Notes under the pieces: model-generated
Database searches by the model: none
Told to the model about the DNA's origin: nothing
The model's input: only the letters and a program-made list of their open reading frames with translations
Assembly: GCA_002502625.1 (NCBI GenBank)
Contig: DAPV01000035.1
Span: forward strand, 425 to 64,424
Direction of reading: 5' to 3'
DNA from: Euryarchaeota archaeon UBA125
GTDB lineage: Archaea > Thermoplasmatota > Poseidoniia > Poseidoniales > Thalassarchaeaceae
DNA: 64,000 nt
Position numbers and translations under genes: made by a program
In this document: piece by piece, positions 52,301 to 60,602 of the stretch
Layout: every line of letters begins with the position of its first letter
Numbering within the stretch: position 1 is the stretch's first letter

Positions 52301-53903
52301 TATTAGTTGGACCCGGATATGATGTTGAATCACTCCAAGCATGTACTCTCATTGAAGTGTGTGGAGAATCAGACCAATGATCGTCTATTGAAGTGGTGTC
52401 AGTTGATGTTTCTGTCTCACCAGTTCTAGCGAAATTCGACCAAGCAGCAAATGCATAATCTGTTCCTGAAATGGAATCGATAACATCAATATCAAATAAA
52501 TTAGAATAACAAGAATATCGCTGATTTTGATAAGTAATTTTACCTGTGCTTGTAATGCCTACAAAAGCAGCAGAGGAACTCGAACAGCCAGTGTTAATTT
52601 CATCTGAATTAGAACTGCCGTAAAATTTTACACGATTGTCGCCACTAGAATGAAAAGATAGAGCTAAATTCCCTGAAGATGTTGGTTGTTCAGGGACTAT
52701 TATTGATGGACTCCATTGCTGTTTATTACTTTGATAATAGTAATTATTGTAATTAGAGGTGCTTTTAATTGCCCATCCAATGGCCCCAACATTAGAAAAT
52801 TTCACAACATAGATCATCTGATGATTTTGGCCTGTTGACATTCGAATAGATCCCCAAGTGATTTCATATGATCCAGAATTATTGTAAAATAATTCACCTG
52901 CAACGAATATATTTCCTCCCGCATCAATGTCTACGGACCAAGCCCTATCATTTGCAGTAGCAATTGGCTTCCGTACCCATTCCACTCCAGTTGTTGCTAT
53001 TCGCATAACCAAACTATCTGACCCGGTTCCACCTCCATGAGTAATTGTGGTCTGATCTAAAGCTAGTGTTGAAGAAGAGAATTCTCCGACCACAATTACA
53101 CGATTGTTGTTGTCTGCAGTACAATCATGCGCTTCTTCTACACCTATATCTCCATAACGCCGAAGTTGATCCCAAACTCCAGAGTTTGTAGACCATGATA
53201 CGATGATATCATTATCAATTCCACTTCCATTATGTGCAGTTCCATTTACTACTAATGAACTGCTATTCGTCCAACCGCAATAAGCAATATTTCCTGTTGA
53301 GGTTTCTGCCACACCAGTTAGATTATCAAATCCAGAAGATCCTAACGAATTTGACCACAAAAAAGAGCCGGTTTGACCATTAACTTTCAATGAAAATCCA
53401 TCTCTATCGCCTTGATTAACCAAGCTATTGGAATTTACATTAATCGAAGATGAACTAAATGAACCTACTAAAATCAAATCACCATTAGAATCTACAATCA
53501 TGTCTTCTAGATATTCATCAGATTCTCCACCAAATGTTTGTAACCAAGACCAGAAACCGTTTCCTGAATTGTATGTATAGTGTCCAATGAATACATCGAG
53601 CCCTCCATTATTTAGAACTTGAATTGAATCTGTTGTTGTTGTTCCAGTTTGAAGATTAAGTGACCCGCCTTCATAGATTCCTGCAGCAAAAAAAGAACCA
53701 TTGGATTGTCCTTCAACTTCCTTAACCCACGTATATCCAGTATCCTTGTCTTTGTTGACCCATTCCCAACCCAATGGATTTGTAGCCGCAACACTATTTT
53801 CTGGAGAGTAGATTTCAGGCAACTGCTCGTCATTATCATCAATTAAAATACTCAATAACAATGGCAACAAAAAAAGTGTAACTAAAGCAGATGCTGTCCT
53901 CAT
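49386..53903 (-). CDS. Large surface protein with thrombospondin type 3 repeats
   Basis: A 1505-residue, type I membrane protein. The N-terminal signal peptide (MRTASALVTLFLLPLLLSIL) precedes about 920 residues of beta-rich repeat sequence (repeating GxxxDxxxxxGxVVVxGxF-type segments, like a beta propeller). Residues 965-1285 contain about eight thrombospondin type 3 repeats (DxDxDG, DDDxDG), which bind Ca2+ in other proteins. A Thr/Asn-rich stalk of NNT and NET sequons follows, then one TM helix (PIIEIAVIGLLAAIFLIQLS), and a cytoplasmic acidic tail ending in a WW-like motif (EWLEWPEGSGINYYRKPD, then EPWAIW). It probably forms the outer coat or an adhesin. Function is unknown. Confidence 0.85.
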   Translation of the reverse strand: MRTASALVTLFLLPLLLSILIDDNDEQLPEIYSPENSVAATNPLGWEWVNKDKDTGYTWVKEVEGQSNGSFFAAGIYEGGSLNLQTGTTTTDSIQVLNNGGLDVFIGHYTYNSGNGFWSWLQTFGGESDEYLEDMIVDSNGDLILVGSFSSSSINVNSNSLVNQGDRDGFSLKVNGQTGSFLWSNSLGSSGFDNLTGVAETSTGNIAYCGWTNSSSLVVNGTAHNGSGIDNDIIVSWSTNSGVWDQLRRYGDIGVEEAHDCTADNNNRVIVVGEFSSSTLALDQTTITHGGGTGSDSLVMRIATTGVEWVRKPIATANDRAWSVDIDAGGNIFVAGELFYNNSGSYEITWGSIRMSTGQNHQMIYVVKFSNVGAIGWAIKSTSNYNNYYYQSNKQQWSPSIIVPEQPTSSGNLALSFHSSGDNRVKFYGSSNSDEINTGCSSSSAAFVGITSTGKITYQNQRYSCYSNLFDIDVIDSISGTDYAFAAWSNFARTGETETSTDTTSIDDHWSDSPHTSMRVHAWSDSTSYPGPTNTHYVKEEIGFSNTETVIDLERINSTHTAVLIHGESQGLRFGNLTSGATNDENVWLGIFNETGAWTDLDRFSFQTEWNSDLQKQGLSMSVAPNGTIWITVQPNGFLDVPGYSRISTSSNFYVLSWNPTSSSWSSIDQISGMSKSWAAYFETAIDGNGDLWVTGACSYTVTIVGQSYSFGSDNRICFAQRNTTNGWNNVFRTDGSHNSPSLDAMAGHPDGGVVFWTRSDTYTTPGGTSYSISGSSAGALVRLYQNGTMHLWDRPDCTSGNSCNHVQSMDVRSNGDVVIGGYFENSVSFSGCCSVNSGGNDDGYIAMWNHSNVGWGWSIALGGTSDDHLYDVRFVGNGSIVGVGKKTGVISVGLTTLSNAGTGFVAMASDQGTWSWAQQPTGPVNIRAVVPAANGSIEVAGEILYDNGGPRQFGLDSLTSSDGSDLFISRMSADQDADGITNNRDNCQTIYNPIQADYESDGIGDICDSDDDGDGIPDQSDSCPMGSFGWISSAFTDFDSDGCSDTVEDDDDDNDSILDSSDSCLYGALNWTSSNATDHDNDGCKDSTEDNDDDNDLIYDTPDSCPLGVTGWTSSPSTDLDGDGCHDILEDDDDDGDSIDDHVDDCATGKTGWTSSTTSDNDGDGCHDLEEDDNDDNDDFPDVDDFCPNGTVDWRSGSVTDYDGDGCHDSDEDTDDDSDGIPDIDDNCPKGIDGWKTNPSIDFDSDGCHDWNEDWDDDGDGVGDLNDRCSRTPLGASANSNGCAPGQNPDDSTNDGGSTVVNNTYVNNTYVNNTYENETFINNTYENETQNEFLNNTYENNTYANSTSTTFENETFQNMTYVNETNIPNEQNETNNELSDLEETSDESGFTFPIIEIAVIGLLAAIFLIQLSTVISRRSEDHNPTSPFEVDEKSIFEEELIEETNTELEQSEIEPPEAELTPSDDIAGTIDEHGFEWLEWPEGSGINYYRKPDSGEPWAIWASE
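49770..50010 (-). repeat. Short repeat encoding NNTY/NET sequons
   Basis: An irregular array of 12-15-base units (plus strand catatgtattatt and attttcatatgta forms) coding for NNTYVNNTYENETF-like sequence on the minus strand. It holds at least twelve Asn-X-Thr sequons, a dense target for archaeal N-glycosylation. Confidence 0.85.
50035..50990 (-). repeat. Thrombospondin type 3 repeat array
   Basis: About eight protein repeats of roughly 35-45 residues inside the large surface protein, each with a Ca2+-type DxDxDG or DDDxD core, a Cys and a GWTSSxxTDxDxDGCxD block. The coding DNA is repetitive (gatgatgat and tcatcatca runs) and would be prone to slippage. Confidence 0.85.
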
Positions 53904-53951
53904 TGGATTATCATATAAGTAATTAGACTTGAATTAATCGCTATGTTTTTT

Positions 53952-55328
53952 TCATCTTCGACGTCTTCTTCCTTTTCCTTTACCTTTTTTCGATCTCTTT
54001 GAACTTCCACTTGATTCCCAAGAACGTAAGGCTGTTGATGGATCGAATCCATGGTCTCTAAGATGATTTTGTTGATCTAAAATTCGACGTACTGAATGAG
54101 ATAGTTCTTTGTATCCTTTCACCTTTAGCCGAACCCCTCCAACTTCTTCCTCTAAAGCACGGATTGAGTCTCCACCAGATCCAACAATAGCTCCTATCGC
54201 ACCTTCATCAACATAAATTTCAGCGGCGGACTCGCCAGTGAATATTACATGATGGACATGAACTCCTGTGAAGGATCTTGCCAATCGTTTCAATTCCTCA
54301 GCGGCTAATTGTCGAATTGGACTTGATTTAGTTGGATCATCAGAGCCTGAAACAGGTACTACTGCAATTTCTGAACCAAATGCAAACATTTCATGAGTTA
54401 ATTCTCCCGAAGGGAATTTACGAATTTCAATCACTGGTCGTGATAGATCAGATTCCATTCCTGTAGGAGCTCGAACGACCATCTGTAATTCTAAAACTTG
54501 GAACACCTTGCCCTTCTCAATATGGATTACTGTATCAAGTACTTGAGAAATTAGACCAAGTTCCACCTTTCCAACTAATCTTTGAATCGCTTCAAGTCCA
54601 CTATTCGCATGAGTTACACCAAGTAAACCGACTCCTGCCAATCTTACATCAGAAAATATTCTGAAATCGTTTGCTCTTCTAACTTCATCATAAATTACAA
54701 AATCAGGACGAACTAAAAAGATAATTTCGGCAGTTTTCTCTAAATCGCCCTCCAAAGGAGCATACTGAGTAATCCTCTGAGCAACTTGTAAATCACGAGG
54801 TGCTTCCATTGTCTTTACCATGGCTCCAATTTCTAGATCCAAGTGATCAGCAATAGCAGTTGCAAATGTACTCTTCCCTGACCCTGGTTTTCCAACAACA
54901 AAAACACCTCTGTGATGATCTGAAAGTCTATCGATTAAATCTTGGTTCAGATCATAATCTTCCAAACTGAGGCGAGCAACTGGACGGACGACTGTAATTT
55001 CCCAAGAATCAGAAAAAGGTGGTGATGCACAAGTCACTCGAAGGTCACCAATTTGGAGAATTGTACATCCAACTCGCTCAATTTCTACAAAACAATCAGA
55101 TCTATCTTGATTATCAGTTACAATCTCTTTAAGATCGGAAGCCAATGATTCGACTTGTCCTTTACTCCATTGTCCTTCTTCTAACTCCACGAGACGGAGT
55201 TCACTGATATGTCCACACTTGACTCTAGGGGGACAGTCTGCTTTGAGAAATACTGTACTGGTGGTATCATCTGAAAGTAATGATTCGAGTTCATCCGGTA
55301 ACAAAGGGTGATCACCAAATGATGCCAT
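53952..55328 (-). CDS. PilT-type ATPase with KH domain
   Basis: A P-loop ATPase of the archaeal PilT/VirB11-like group with a C-terminal KH domain. The Walker A GKPGSGKST (near residue 145) precedes RPDFVIYDEVRRANDF (Walker B-like) and LGVTHANSGLEAIQRLVGK. A KH-type EGAIGAIVGSGGDSIRALEEEVGGVRLKV lies near residues 375-400, followed by a basic tail (SKRSKKGKGKGRRRRR) likely to bind nucleic acid. Homologues usually have an N-terminal PIN domain; here the N-terminal 115 residues are not PIN-like. The ATG at 55328 is preferred over 55334. Confidence 0.82.
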   Translation of the reverse strand: MASFGDHPLLPDELESLLSDDTTSTVFLKADCPPRVKCGHISELRLVELEEGQWSKGQVESLASDLKEIVTDNQDRSDCFVEIERVGCTILQIGDLRVTCASPPFSDSWEITVVRPVARLSLEDYDLNQDLIDRLSDHHRGVFVVGKPGSGKSTFATAIADHLDLEIGAMVKTMEAPRDLQVAQRITQYAPLEGDLEKTAEIIFLVRPDFVIYDEVRRANDFRIFSDVRLAGVGLLGVTHANSGLEAIQRLVGKVELGLISQVLDTVIHIEKGKVFQVLELQMVVRAPTGMESDLSRPVIEIRKFPSGELTHEMFAFGSEIAVVPVSGSDDPTKSSPIRQLAAEELKRLARSFTGVHVHHVIFTGESAAEIYVDEGAIGAIVGSGGDSIRALEEEVGGVRLKVKGYKELSHSVRRILDQQNHLRDHGFDPSTALRSWESSGSSKRSKKGKGKGRRRRR

Positions 55329-55378
55329 AAGCAAGAGGAGGCATCGAAGGTGTTTGAATCCGACGTACGTAATATCGG

Positions 55379-55720
55379 TTAAACATCAGTTGGAGTAAGA
55401 ACATCAAATGTCCATTTCCACAATAATGTTGATGTTATTGCAGTAATTATTGCTCCAGAAACTGGGAATGAAAAGGTAATAAAAATCTGATACTGGATAA
55501 TAGTTGCAATACTATATCCAATAAAATTTGTAATTTTTGCAGATGAAATATCGAAGTTTTCCGTTAACAAAGTAGTTTTTCTCATTGTTTGGATTATGAT
55601 AGCAATCATTCCTAATATGATTAAATGGCCAAAAAACCATCCAAATGTTGGACCGAAAGCCAGTTCTAATTGATTACTGAAATCACCAAGTAGAGGTGTC
55701 GCGAGGTCAACCGTTGCCAT
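55379..55720 (-). CDS. Small membrane protein
   Basis: A 113-residue protein with three hydrophobic helices (LIILGMIAIIIQTM, FIGYSIATIIQYQIFITF, SGAIITAITSTLLWKW). No family is recognised. It lies 44 bases from the PilT-KH start and is on the same strand, so it could belong to the same operon; it is divergent from the BASS transporter. Confidence 0.55.
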   Translation of the reverse strand: MATVDLATPLLGDFSNQLELAFGPTFGWFFGHLIILGMIAIIIQTMRKTTLLTENFDISSAKITNFIGYSIATIIQYQIFITFSFPVSGAIITAITSTLLWKWTFDVLTPTDV

Positions 55721-55807
55721 AACCTAGTCCACTTACTAGCGATTGATGAAGACTCGCATTGTATGTGGATATAAACCACAAGAAATTATACGCTTACAAT
55801 TTTTTTA

Positions 55808-56794
55808 ATGTTTATGAGGCGGGGTTTGGTTGTCATCTCAATTTTAGTTGGGTTGCTATTGATTTCTTTTCCTGTTCAGGCACAAGATCTTGTTGAAGAA
55901 GAGGGGAATGTGATTATCGATATTGTCTTACCAATAGCACTAGCATTCATCATGTTTTCACTGGGATTGGGGCTAACTAGGGCTGACTTTTTCTTAGTTT
56001 TCAATGAACCTAAAGCATTTGCAATTGGCGTCTTCAATCAAATGATTGTACTTCCAATAATTGGATTTAGTGTTGTGATTTTATCTGGACTGGAGGGTGA
56101 ATTAGCAGTTGGATTAATGATTTTAGCATGTTGTCCGGGGGGAGTTACCTCAAATATTCTAACAAAATTAGCAAAAGGAGATACTGCTCTTTCCATATCA
56201 TACACTGCAGTGATTTCTGTAATTGCAGTATTCACTTTACCCCTAATTGTTGGGCTCTCAATGAGTTATTTCATGGGCGAGGTAGCACCTAATATCGATA
56301 TTCTTGGACTTGGAATAACTATGTTTCTTCTAACAACATTACCTGTAATGATTGGTATGACAATTAGACATCAAGCATCAGATATGGCAAAATCAATTGA
56401 AAAGAGTGTGAATATAATTGCAACAATTCTGTTTGTAATTATTGTAATAGCTGCAATTGCTAGTGAATGGGATACATTAATCGAAAATATTGGGACGTTG
56501 GGGCCTTCAGTAATCATGTTGAATGTACTTATGCTTGGAATAGGATATCAGAGTGCTAAATTTTTCAATATTGAAACTGCAAAGGCAACAACTGTTTCGA
56601 TCGAAAGTGGAATTCAAAATGCGACTGTAGGAATTACGATTGGGGGGCTAATATTGGCCTCACCTGATGGTGGTCTTTCTACTCTCAGTTTGCCTTCAGG
56701 AGTATATGGAGTCTTGATGTATCTCATTATTTCTCCCTTCATATATTGGAGAATATCGAAAACAAACATTCGGGAAAATGAACTTGAAGAATAA
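55808..56794 (+). CDS. Bile acid:sodium symporter family transporter
   Basis: A BASS-family secondary transporter of 328 residues with about ten membrane helices, which in relatives imports organic anions with sodium. Landmarks are the PLALAFIMFSLGLGLTRADF-like start (here LPIALAFIMFSLGLGLTRADF), ACCPGGVTSNILTKLAKGDTALSI (unwound helix and sodium site) and ESGIQNATVGITIGGL (second core motif). An extra hydrophobic N-terminal stretch (MRRGLVVISILVGLLLISF) with SFPVQAQ may be a cleavable signal peptide, which is unusual. Substrate not resolved. It converges with the EamA gene with one base between. Confidence 0.87.
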   Translation: MFMRRGLVVISILVGLLLISFPVQAQDLVEEEGNVIIDIVLPIALAFIMFSLGLGLTRADFFLVFNEPKAFAIGVFNQMIVLPIIGFSVVILSGLEGELAVGLMILACCPGGVTSNILTKLAKGDTALSISYTAVISVIAVFTLPLIVGLSMSYFMGEVAPNIDILGLGITMFLLTTLPVMIGMTIRHQASDMAKSIEKSVNIIATILFVIIVIAAIASEWDTLIENIGTLGPSVIMLNVLMLGIGYQSAKFFNIETAKATTVSIESGIQNATVGITIGGLILASPDGGLSTLSLPSGVYGVLMYLIISPFIYWRISKTNIRENELEE

Positions 56795-56795
56795 T

Positions 56796-57734
56796 CTATT
56801 CTTCAGACTTGATAGATTCTATCGGTTTCTGATCTAATTCTACAATTAAATTTCCAATTAATAATGCAATTGCTCCTATTGGTAACCAAAATGTAATGTT
56901 GCCTTCGAGGCCCAGAAATAGTGATGCTGACATTGCCCATACTGGTTCTAATGCATACAATATAGCCGCTCTTACTGGAGAAACTTGTTTTTGAAAAATA
57001 TTCAAGACCAATAATGCTACTAAACTACCAAGAATTGCACAAAGCATCAAGGGAAAAACGAAATCGAAATTCTTCATTAAAATTGTAAAATCATTGAGGT
57101 TTTGTCTTGATGATAATAAGAATACGATAATTGATAATACTGCTACCGTAATCAACATCGTTGCAGTAACTTGAATTGGATCAACAATTTTTGTTACCTT
57201 GTCTGTAGCAATAATATGTGCTCCAAATAACAATGCACAACCAACTGTCAACCATTCACCTAAACCAAAGTTCAATTGAGGTGGTCCACTAATCCATCCG
57301 GCACCAAATGTAGCCAGAATGACGCCTATAATAGCGAAACGAGTTAATTTTTGCATTCCTGTAAACACACCAATTAATGCAGTAAATACTACGTACAAAC
57401 TGGTCAAAAACGCTGAAACCGCTGGAGTTACTTCTGTCAATCCAAGCATTTGGAGAATAAATCCACCCCATACAATCACTCCAAGAATTAAACCTCCTTT
57501 CCAGACTTCGATGTTTCCTAAACCAGACCAGGTTTTGGGAACAAGTAACAAAAGAAAAAATCCGGCGATTACGAAGCGCATCATAACAAAAAATATAGCA
57601 ACATGATTTTCAGATAATGTTGGAATGAGGTTTGATGCTGCATCTAAAGATTGTTGCATCCAAATGAATGTACCACCCCATAGAAGTGTGACTCCAAATA
57701 AAGAAAAAAGTGCAATCGAACGATTGTTTTCCAT
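56796..57734 (-). CDS. EamA/DMT-family transporter
   Basis: A drug/metabolite transporter superfamily protein with two EamA repeats and ten membrane helices, 312 residues. The opening ALFSLFGVTLLWGGTFIWMQQSLD and the second repeat start (WLTVGCALLFGAHIIATDKVTK) fit the family. EamA members export amino acids, nucleosides or other metabolites; which one cannot be read from the sequence. The start is the ATG at 57734; the ATG at 57752 would lengthen it by six residues and overlap the SCO1 stop. It is cotranscribed with SCO1. Confidence 0.85.
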   Translation of the reverse strand: MENNRSIALFSLFGVTLLWGGTFIWMQQSLDAASNLIPTLSENHVAIFFVMMRFVIAGFFLLLLVPKTWSGLGNIEVWKGGLILGVIVWGGFILQMLGLTEVTPAVSAFLTSLYVVFTALIGVFTGMQKLTRFAIIGVILATFGAGWISGPPQLNFGLGEWLTVGCALLFGAHIIATDKVTKIVDPIQVTATMLITVAVLSIIVFLLSSRQNLNDFTILMKNFDFVFPLMLCAILGSLVALLVLNIFQKQVSPVRAAILYALEPVWAMSASLFLGLEGNITFWLPIGAIALLIGNLIVELDQKPIESIKSEE

Positions 57735-57738
57735 ATAT

Positions 57739-58347
57739 TCACTCAGCCACAATTCTTAGGTCTTGTAAGAATAATTCAATCATTAGGTCAGGGTTGTCCC
57801 ATAAAACACGTACATTTCCATTATTATCGATAATATATGTGGGTTGAGTATGGTTGAAACCATATCCTTCTTCTGATTGATCTTCAAAACTAATCGGAGC
57901 TACCCCGAATTCATTCAGCACAGGCACTACTGCTTCTGGAGAACCTGTCAAATGTGTCCAAGAAAAATTATTGTTTTCTGTCCATTCTTGCAACACTATT
58001 GGGGAATCATGCCAGGGATCAATAGTTACTGAAACAAATGTAATATTTTCTTTTTCTTCGGATGATAATTCAGAATAAATAGCAGAAAGTGAATGAGAAA
58101 TTACTGGACAAGTTGAGTAACATCTGGAATATGTAAAGGCCAATACTACTGTTTTTCCTCTTTCTTCCTCCAATGACCACAAACTACCATTCATTGATTC
58201 TAAAGTAAATAATGGAGCTGGATTTGCGCCTGTCCATTCATATCCGTTATACGGATTAGTAGACTCAGAGTCGGTTTCCGAACCAATACATCCAGCAAGC
58301 AATAATATGCAAGTAAGAAAAATGACTTTCAAATCTACTTGTTGCAT
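57739..58347 (-). CDS. SCO1/SenC-type copper chaperone lipoprotein
   Basis: A SCO1-family thioredoxin-fold protein, which delivers copper to the CuA site of cytochrome oxidase or acts as a thiol reductase. A lipobox LLAGC puts the lipidated Cys at residue 20. The copper ligands are C76 and C80 in RCYSTCP and H166 in FNHTQPT, all retained. The outer face of the membrane is the site of action. No oxidase genes are in the window. The start codon overlaps the 3' end of the acetyltransferase gene by 13 bases; both are on the minus strand. Confidence 0.9.
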   Translation of the reverse strand: MQQVDLKVIFLTCILLLAGCIGSETDSESTNPYNGYEWTGANPAPLFTLESMNGSLWSLEEERGKTVVLAFTYSRCYSTCPVISHSLSAIYSELSSEEKENITFVSVTIDPWHDSPIVLQEWTENNNFSWTHLTGSPEAVVPVLNEFGVAPISFEDQSEEGYGFNHTQPTYIIDNNGNVRVLWDNPDLMIELFLQDLRIVAE

Positions 58348-58910
58348 CTTGTCAGCCCACTTCCTTCATTGTATTTGTACTGGTCACCTGTTTTTTTACA
58401 AAATAAATTTGAATCAAGGGGTTCCCCATATTCGCCAACCCAACCAACTCTACGAGCAGGATTGCCCATCATCAAGGCATATGGTTCAACAGAAGAAGTA
58501 ACAACGGATCCTGCTCCAATTAACGCATACTTTCCTATCTCTATACCACAAAGAATTGTTGCATTTGCCCCTATAGATACACCCTTACGGACAAACGTTT
58601 CTTTGAATTCATCTCTTCTATCAATCTCGGCACGAGGATATAGTATATTGGTAAAAACAGATGATGGGCCACAAAATACATTCTCTTCCAAAATGACACC
58701 TGAAAATATTGAAACATTGTTCTGAATTTTACAACCTGAATCGATTTTTACTCCACTTCCAATCATGATATTTTGTCCAAGTGTACAATTTTTACCAATA
58801 GAAACATTATCCATAATATGTGAAAAATGCCAGATCTTAGTACCATCTCCAATGATTGAACCATCATCAATTATCGATGATGGATGAATCCATGGTTCAG
58901 GCCCACCCAT
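58335..58910 (-). CDS. Hexapeptide-repeat acetyltransferase (WbpD-like)
   Basis: A left-handed parallel beta-helix acetyltransferase of 191 residues, with repeated [LIV]GxxxxI hexads from residue 9 to about 150 (SIIGDGTKIW, VSIGKNCTLGQNI, MIGSGVKIDSG, VSIGANATILCG, IGKYALIGAGSVV). The order TNILYPRAEIDRRDEFKETFVRKG resembles WbpD/WlbB-type enzymes that N-acetylate UDP-aminosugar uronic acids. Such products feed surface glycans or N-glycans. Together with the nucleotidyltransferase and dehydrogenase at 22 kb this supports NDP-uronic acid metabolism. It overlaps the SCO1 gene by 13 bases. Confidence 0.85.
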   Translation of the reverse strand: MGGPEPWIHPSSIIDDGSIIGDGTKIWHFSHIMDNVSIGKNCTLGQNIMIGSGVKIDSGCKIQNNVSIFSGVILEENVFCGPSSVFTNILYPRAEIDRRDEFKETFVRKGVSIGANATILCGIEIGKYALIGAGSVVTSSVEPYALMMGNPARRVGWVGEYGEPLDSNLFCKKTGDQYKYNEGSGLTRCNK

Positions 58911-58998
58911 ACCTCTCGCACAAGATATTGTTGTTTGAGCCGTTGGGTCAACTGGGAGTGTCTAAATCCAAGGACTTCTTCGTCTATTCTGAATTCAT

Positions 58999-59439
58999 AT
59001 GGAAATACAATATGTGTGGGAATCTTCAGTCAATGATGCTCATTTAGATCTTAGATGGAAAGTTCTTCGTATAGGAAAGCCGAGACATACAGCACATTAT
59101 GATGGAATTGATACTGATCAAAGAACTCGTTTTCTTGTAGCATATCACGAAAATAAAATGGTAGGTTGTTCGACTTTACAAACTGATCCGCGCGATGGAG
59201 CCATGTTTAGAATCAGAGGTATGGCAGTTGATTTTGATTTTCAAAACAATGGAATTGGAAGTAAAATTGTTGAAATGTTGCAAAAATATGCTAGAGAAAA
59301 TAATTCAGGAATTTGGTGTAATGCGAGAATTCGTGCAGTTCCAATGTATGAAAGAATGGGGTTTGCCATCATTTCAGATATTTTTGAAATCGAAGGTATT
59401 GGCCCACATCATGACATGCAATGGAATTTTAATGATTAA
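58999..59439 (+). CDS. GNAT-family N-acetyltransferase
   Basis: A GNAT acyltransferase, 146 residues. The acetyl-CoA motif RIRGMAVDFDFQNNGIGSKIVEMLQKYARENN (the R/QxxGxG/A pattern is QNNGIGS) and the C-terminal WCNARIRAVPMYERMGFAIISDIFEIEGIGPHHDM are typical. The ATG at 58999 starts MEIQYVWESSVND. Substrate unknown; the final HHDMQW is similar to single-domain arginine/aminoglycoside-type GNATs. It overlaps the convergent membrane-protein gene by four bases. Confidence 0.88.
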   Translation: MEIQYVWESSVNDAHLDLRWKVLRIGKPRHTAHYDGIDTDQRTRFLVAYHENKMVGCSTLQTDPRDGAMFRIRGMAVDFDFQNNGIGSKIVEMLQKYARENNSGIWCNARIRAVPMYERMGFAIISDIFEIEGIGPHHDMQWNFND

Positions 59440-59807
59440 GCAAGACATGTAACCGCTATACACATTACTAACATCAGAGATGCTGGAGTTGCTCTGCTCA
59501 ATGGATCTCCTCGGGTTTTAAGATGGCAAATAATTGCTCCAGCCATCAAAATACCCATTCCTAACGCAGCGTATTGAACAACAGAAGAATACCAAATTCC
59601 AGCAATCAATAACATTGCTAGGCCTAATTTTGTTCCTCCGATTAAATAAACAGACCAGTTTGGCAATCCATACACTTCAAATTCTTCAAAAATATTTGTT
59701 GCATTGCCCGCACGGTAATTTGTTTCTAGCTTTGGCCTCACTAGCCAAACAGCAATAATCACAATAGCAATAGTCAACTGAAGAAGGGGTACCAATGTCT
59801 CAATCAT
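59436..59807 (-). CDS. Small membrane protein
   Basis: A 123-residue protein with four hydrophobic helices (LLQLTIAIVIIAVWLV, SVYLIGGTKLGLAMLLIAGIWY, VVQYAALGMGILMAGAIICHL, ASLMLVMCIAVTC). The sequence YRAGNATNIFEEFEVYGLPNWSVYL between helices 1 and 2 is a DoxX-like pattern: DoxX-type small membrane proteins share this style. The assignment to DoxX-like is tentative. It converges on the GNAT gene with a four-base overlap. Confidence 0.6.
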   Translation of the reverse strand: MIETLVPLLQLTIAIVIIAVWLVRPKLETNYRAGNATNIFEEFEVYGLPNWSVYLIGGTKLGLAMLLIAGIWYSSVVQYAALGMGILMAGAIICHLKTRGDPLSRATPASLMLVMCIAVTCLA

Positions 59808-59863
59808 AACTAAAGTTTTGACAAATGACGTATATACTCTTGTTTTGAAACTAAATTGATAAT

Positions 59864-60505
59864 TTAGGATGATTCGGTCTCGATTATATCTAATGCAGAG
59901 TTCACAGATTTTCCTTCAATAATTGAATTAATTCCCAATAAATGTCTATCAAAAGTAGCCAGATTTGTCTGAATTATATTTCTAATTAATGATTGAGGTG
60001 GGTCTATTCCATCTAAATCTAATGCTGTTTTATAATTTAATTCGCCATCCGAAATATCCATTTCAAAATTTCCAACTACTAATCTATAATTTACGATAGT
60101 AATGAAACGCATGATTTTCTCAATCATGGATTCTGGAATCCCATTTTCTAAAGATGAATAAAAAATCAATTGGTTTTCATTTTCTCGGGTTTGTACCATA
60201 CAATGCCACTTACCATTTTTCCCTTCGAATCCAAATGCAATAGTGCTATGGCTTTCTAATAATTCATATGTCCATCCATCGCTTTCAAGATATTCTTTGG
60301 CTAATTTCAATAAAGGATATTCTTTCAAAGGATCTATTTTCCTATCTATTTGTTCCGGAATATTTCGAGTAAGGTATTCTTTGAATTTAGGATTTAATTC
60401 AGGACTAGATGAAAAAGAATGGGAACGAAGTGTGTCAGAAATCCCTTCCATAAATTCTTGGTCGCTCATAGAAGAGTAATCTTGCTCAAAGCGACCGCTC
60501 ATCAA
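59864..60505 (-). CDS. YbjN-domain protein
   Basis: A 213-residue protein with a YbjN-type C-terminal domain (residues 65-205), a fold seen in sensory or regulatory proteins. Typical segments are LAKEYLESDGWTYELLES, WHCMVQTRENENQLIFYSSLEN and VVGNFEMDISDGELNYKTALDLDG, then NLATFDRHLLGINSIIEG. The N-terminal 60 residues are polar and probably disordered. The ATG at 60505 or the adjacent one at 60502 may be used. An AT-rich stretch upstream (TATAC near 60520 and a TTTAATTAAG near 60536) could be the promoter. Confidence 0.7.
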   Translation of the reverse strand: MMSGRFEQDYSSMSDQEFMEGISDTLRSHSFSSSPELNPKFKEYLTRNIPEQIDRKIDPLKEYPLLKLAKEYLESDGWTYELLESHSTIAFGFEGKNGKWHCMVQTRENENQLIFYSSLENGIPESMIEKIMRFITIVNYRLVVGNFEMDISDGELNYKTALDLDGIDPPQSLIRNIIQTNLATFDRHLLGINSIIEGKSVNSALDIIETESS

Positions 60506-60602
60506 TGCACCCCAATATAATATGGTATAGAGTGCTTAATTAAACACTTGTTATATCAGTTATAATAAAAAATAACTTTTTTAGTAAAAGACAATCGTTC
60601 CA

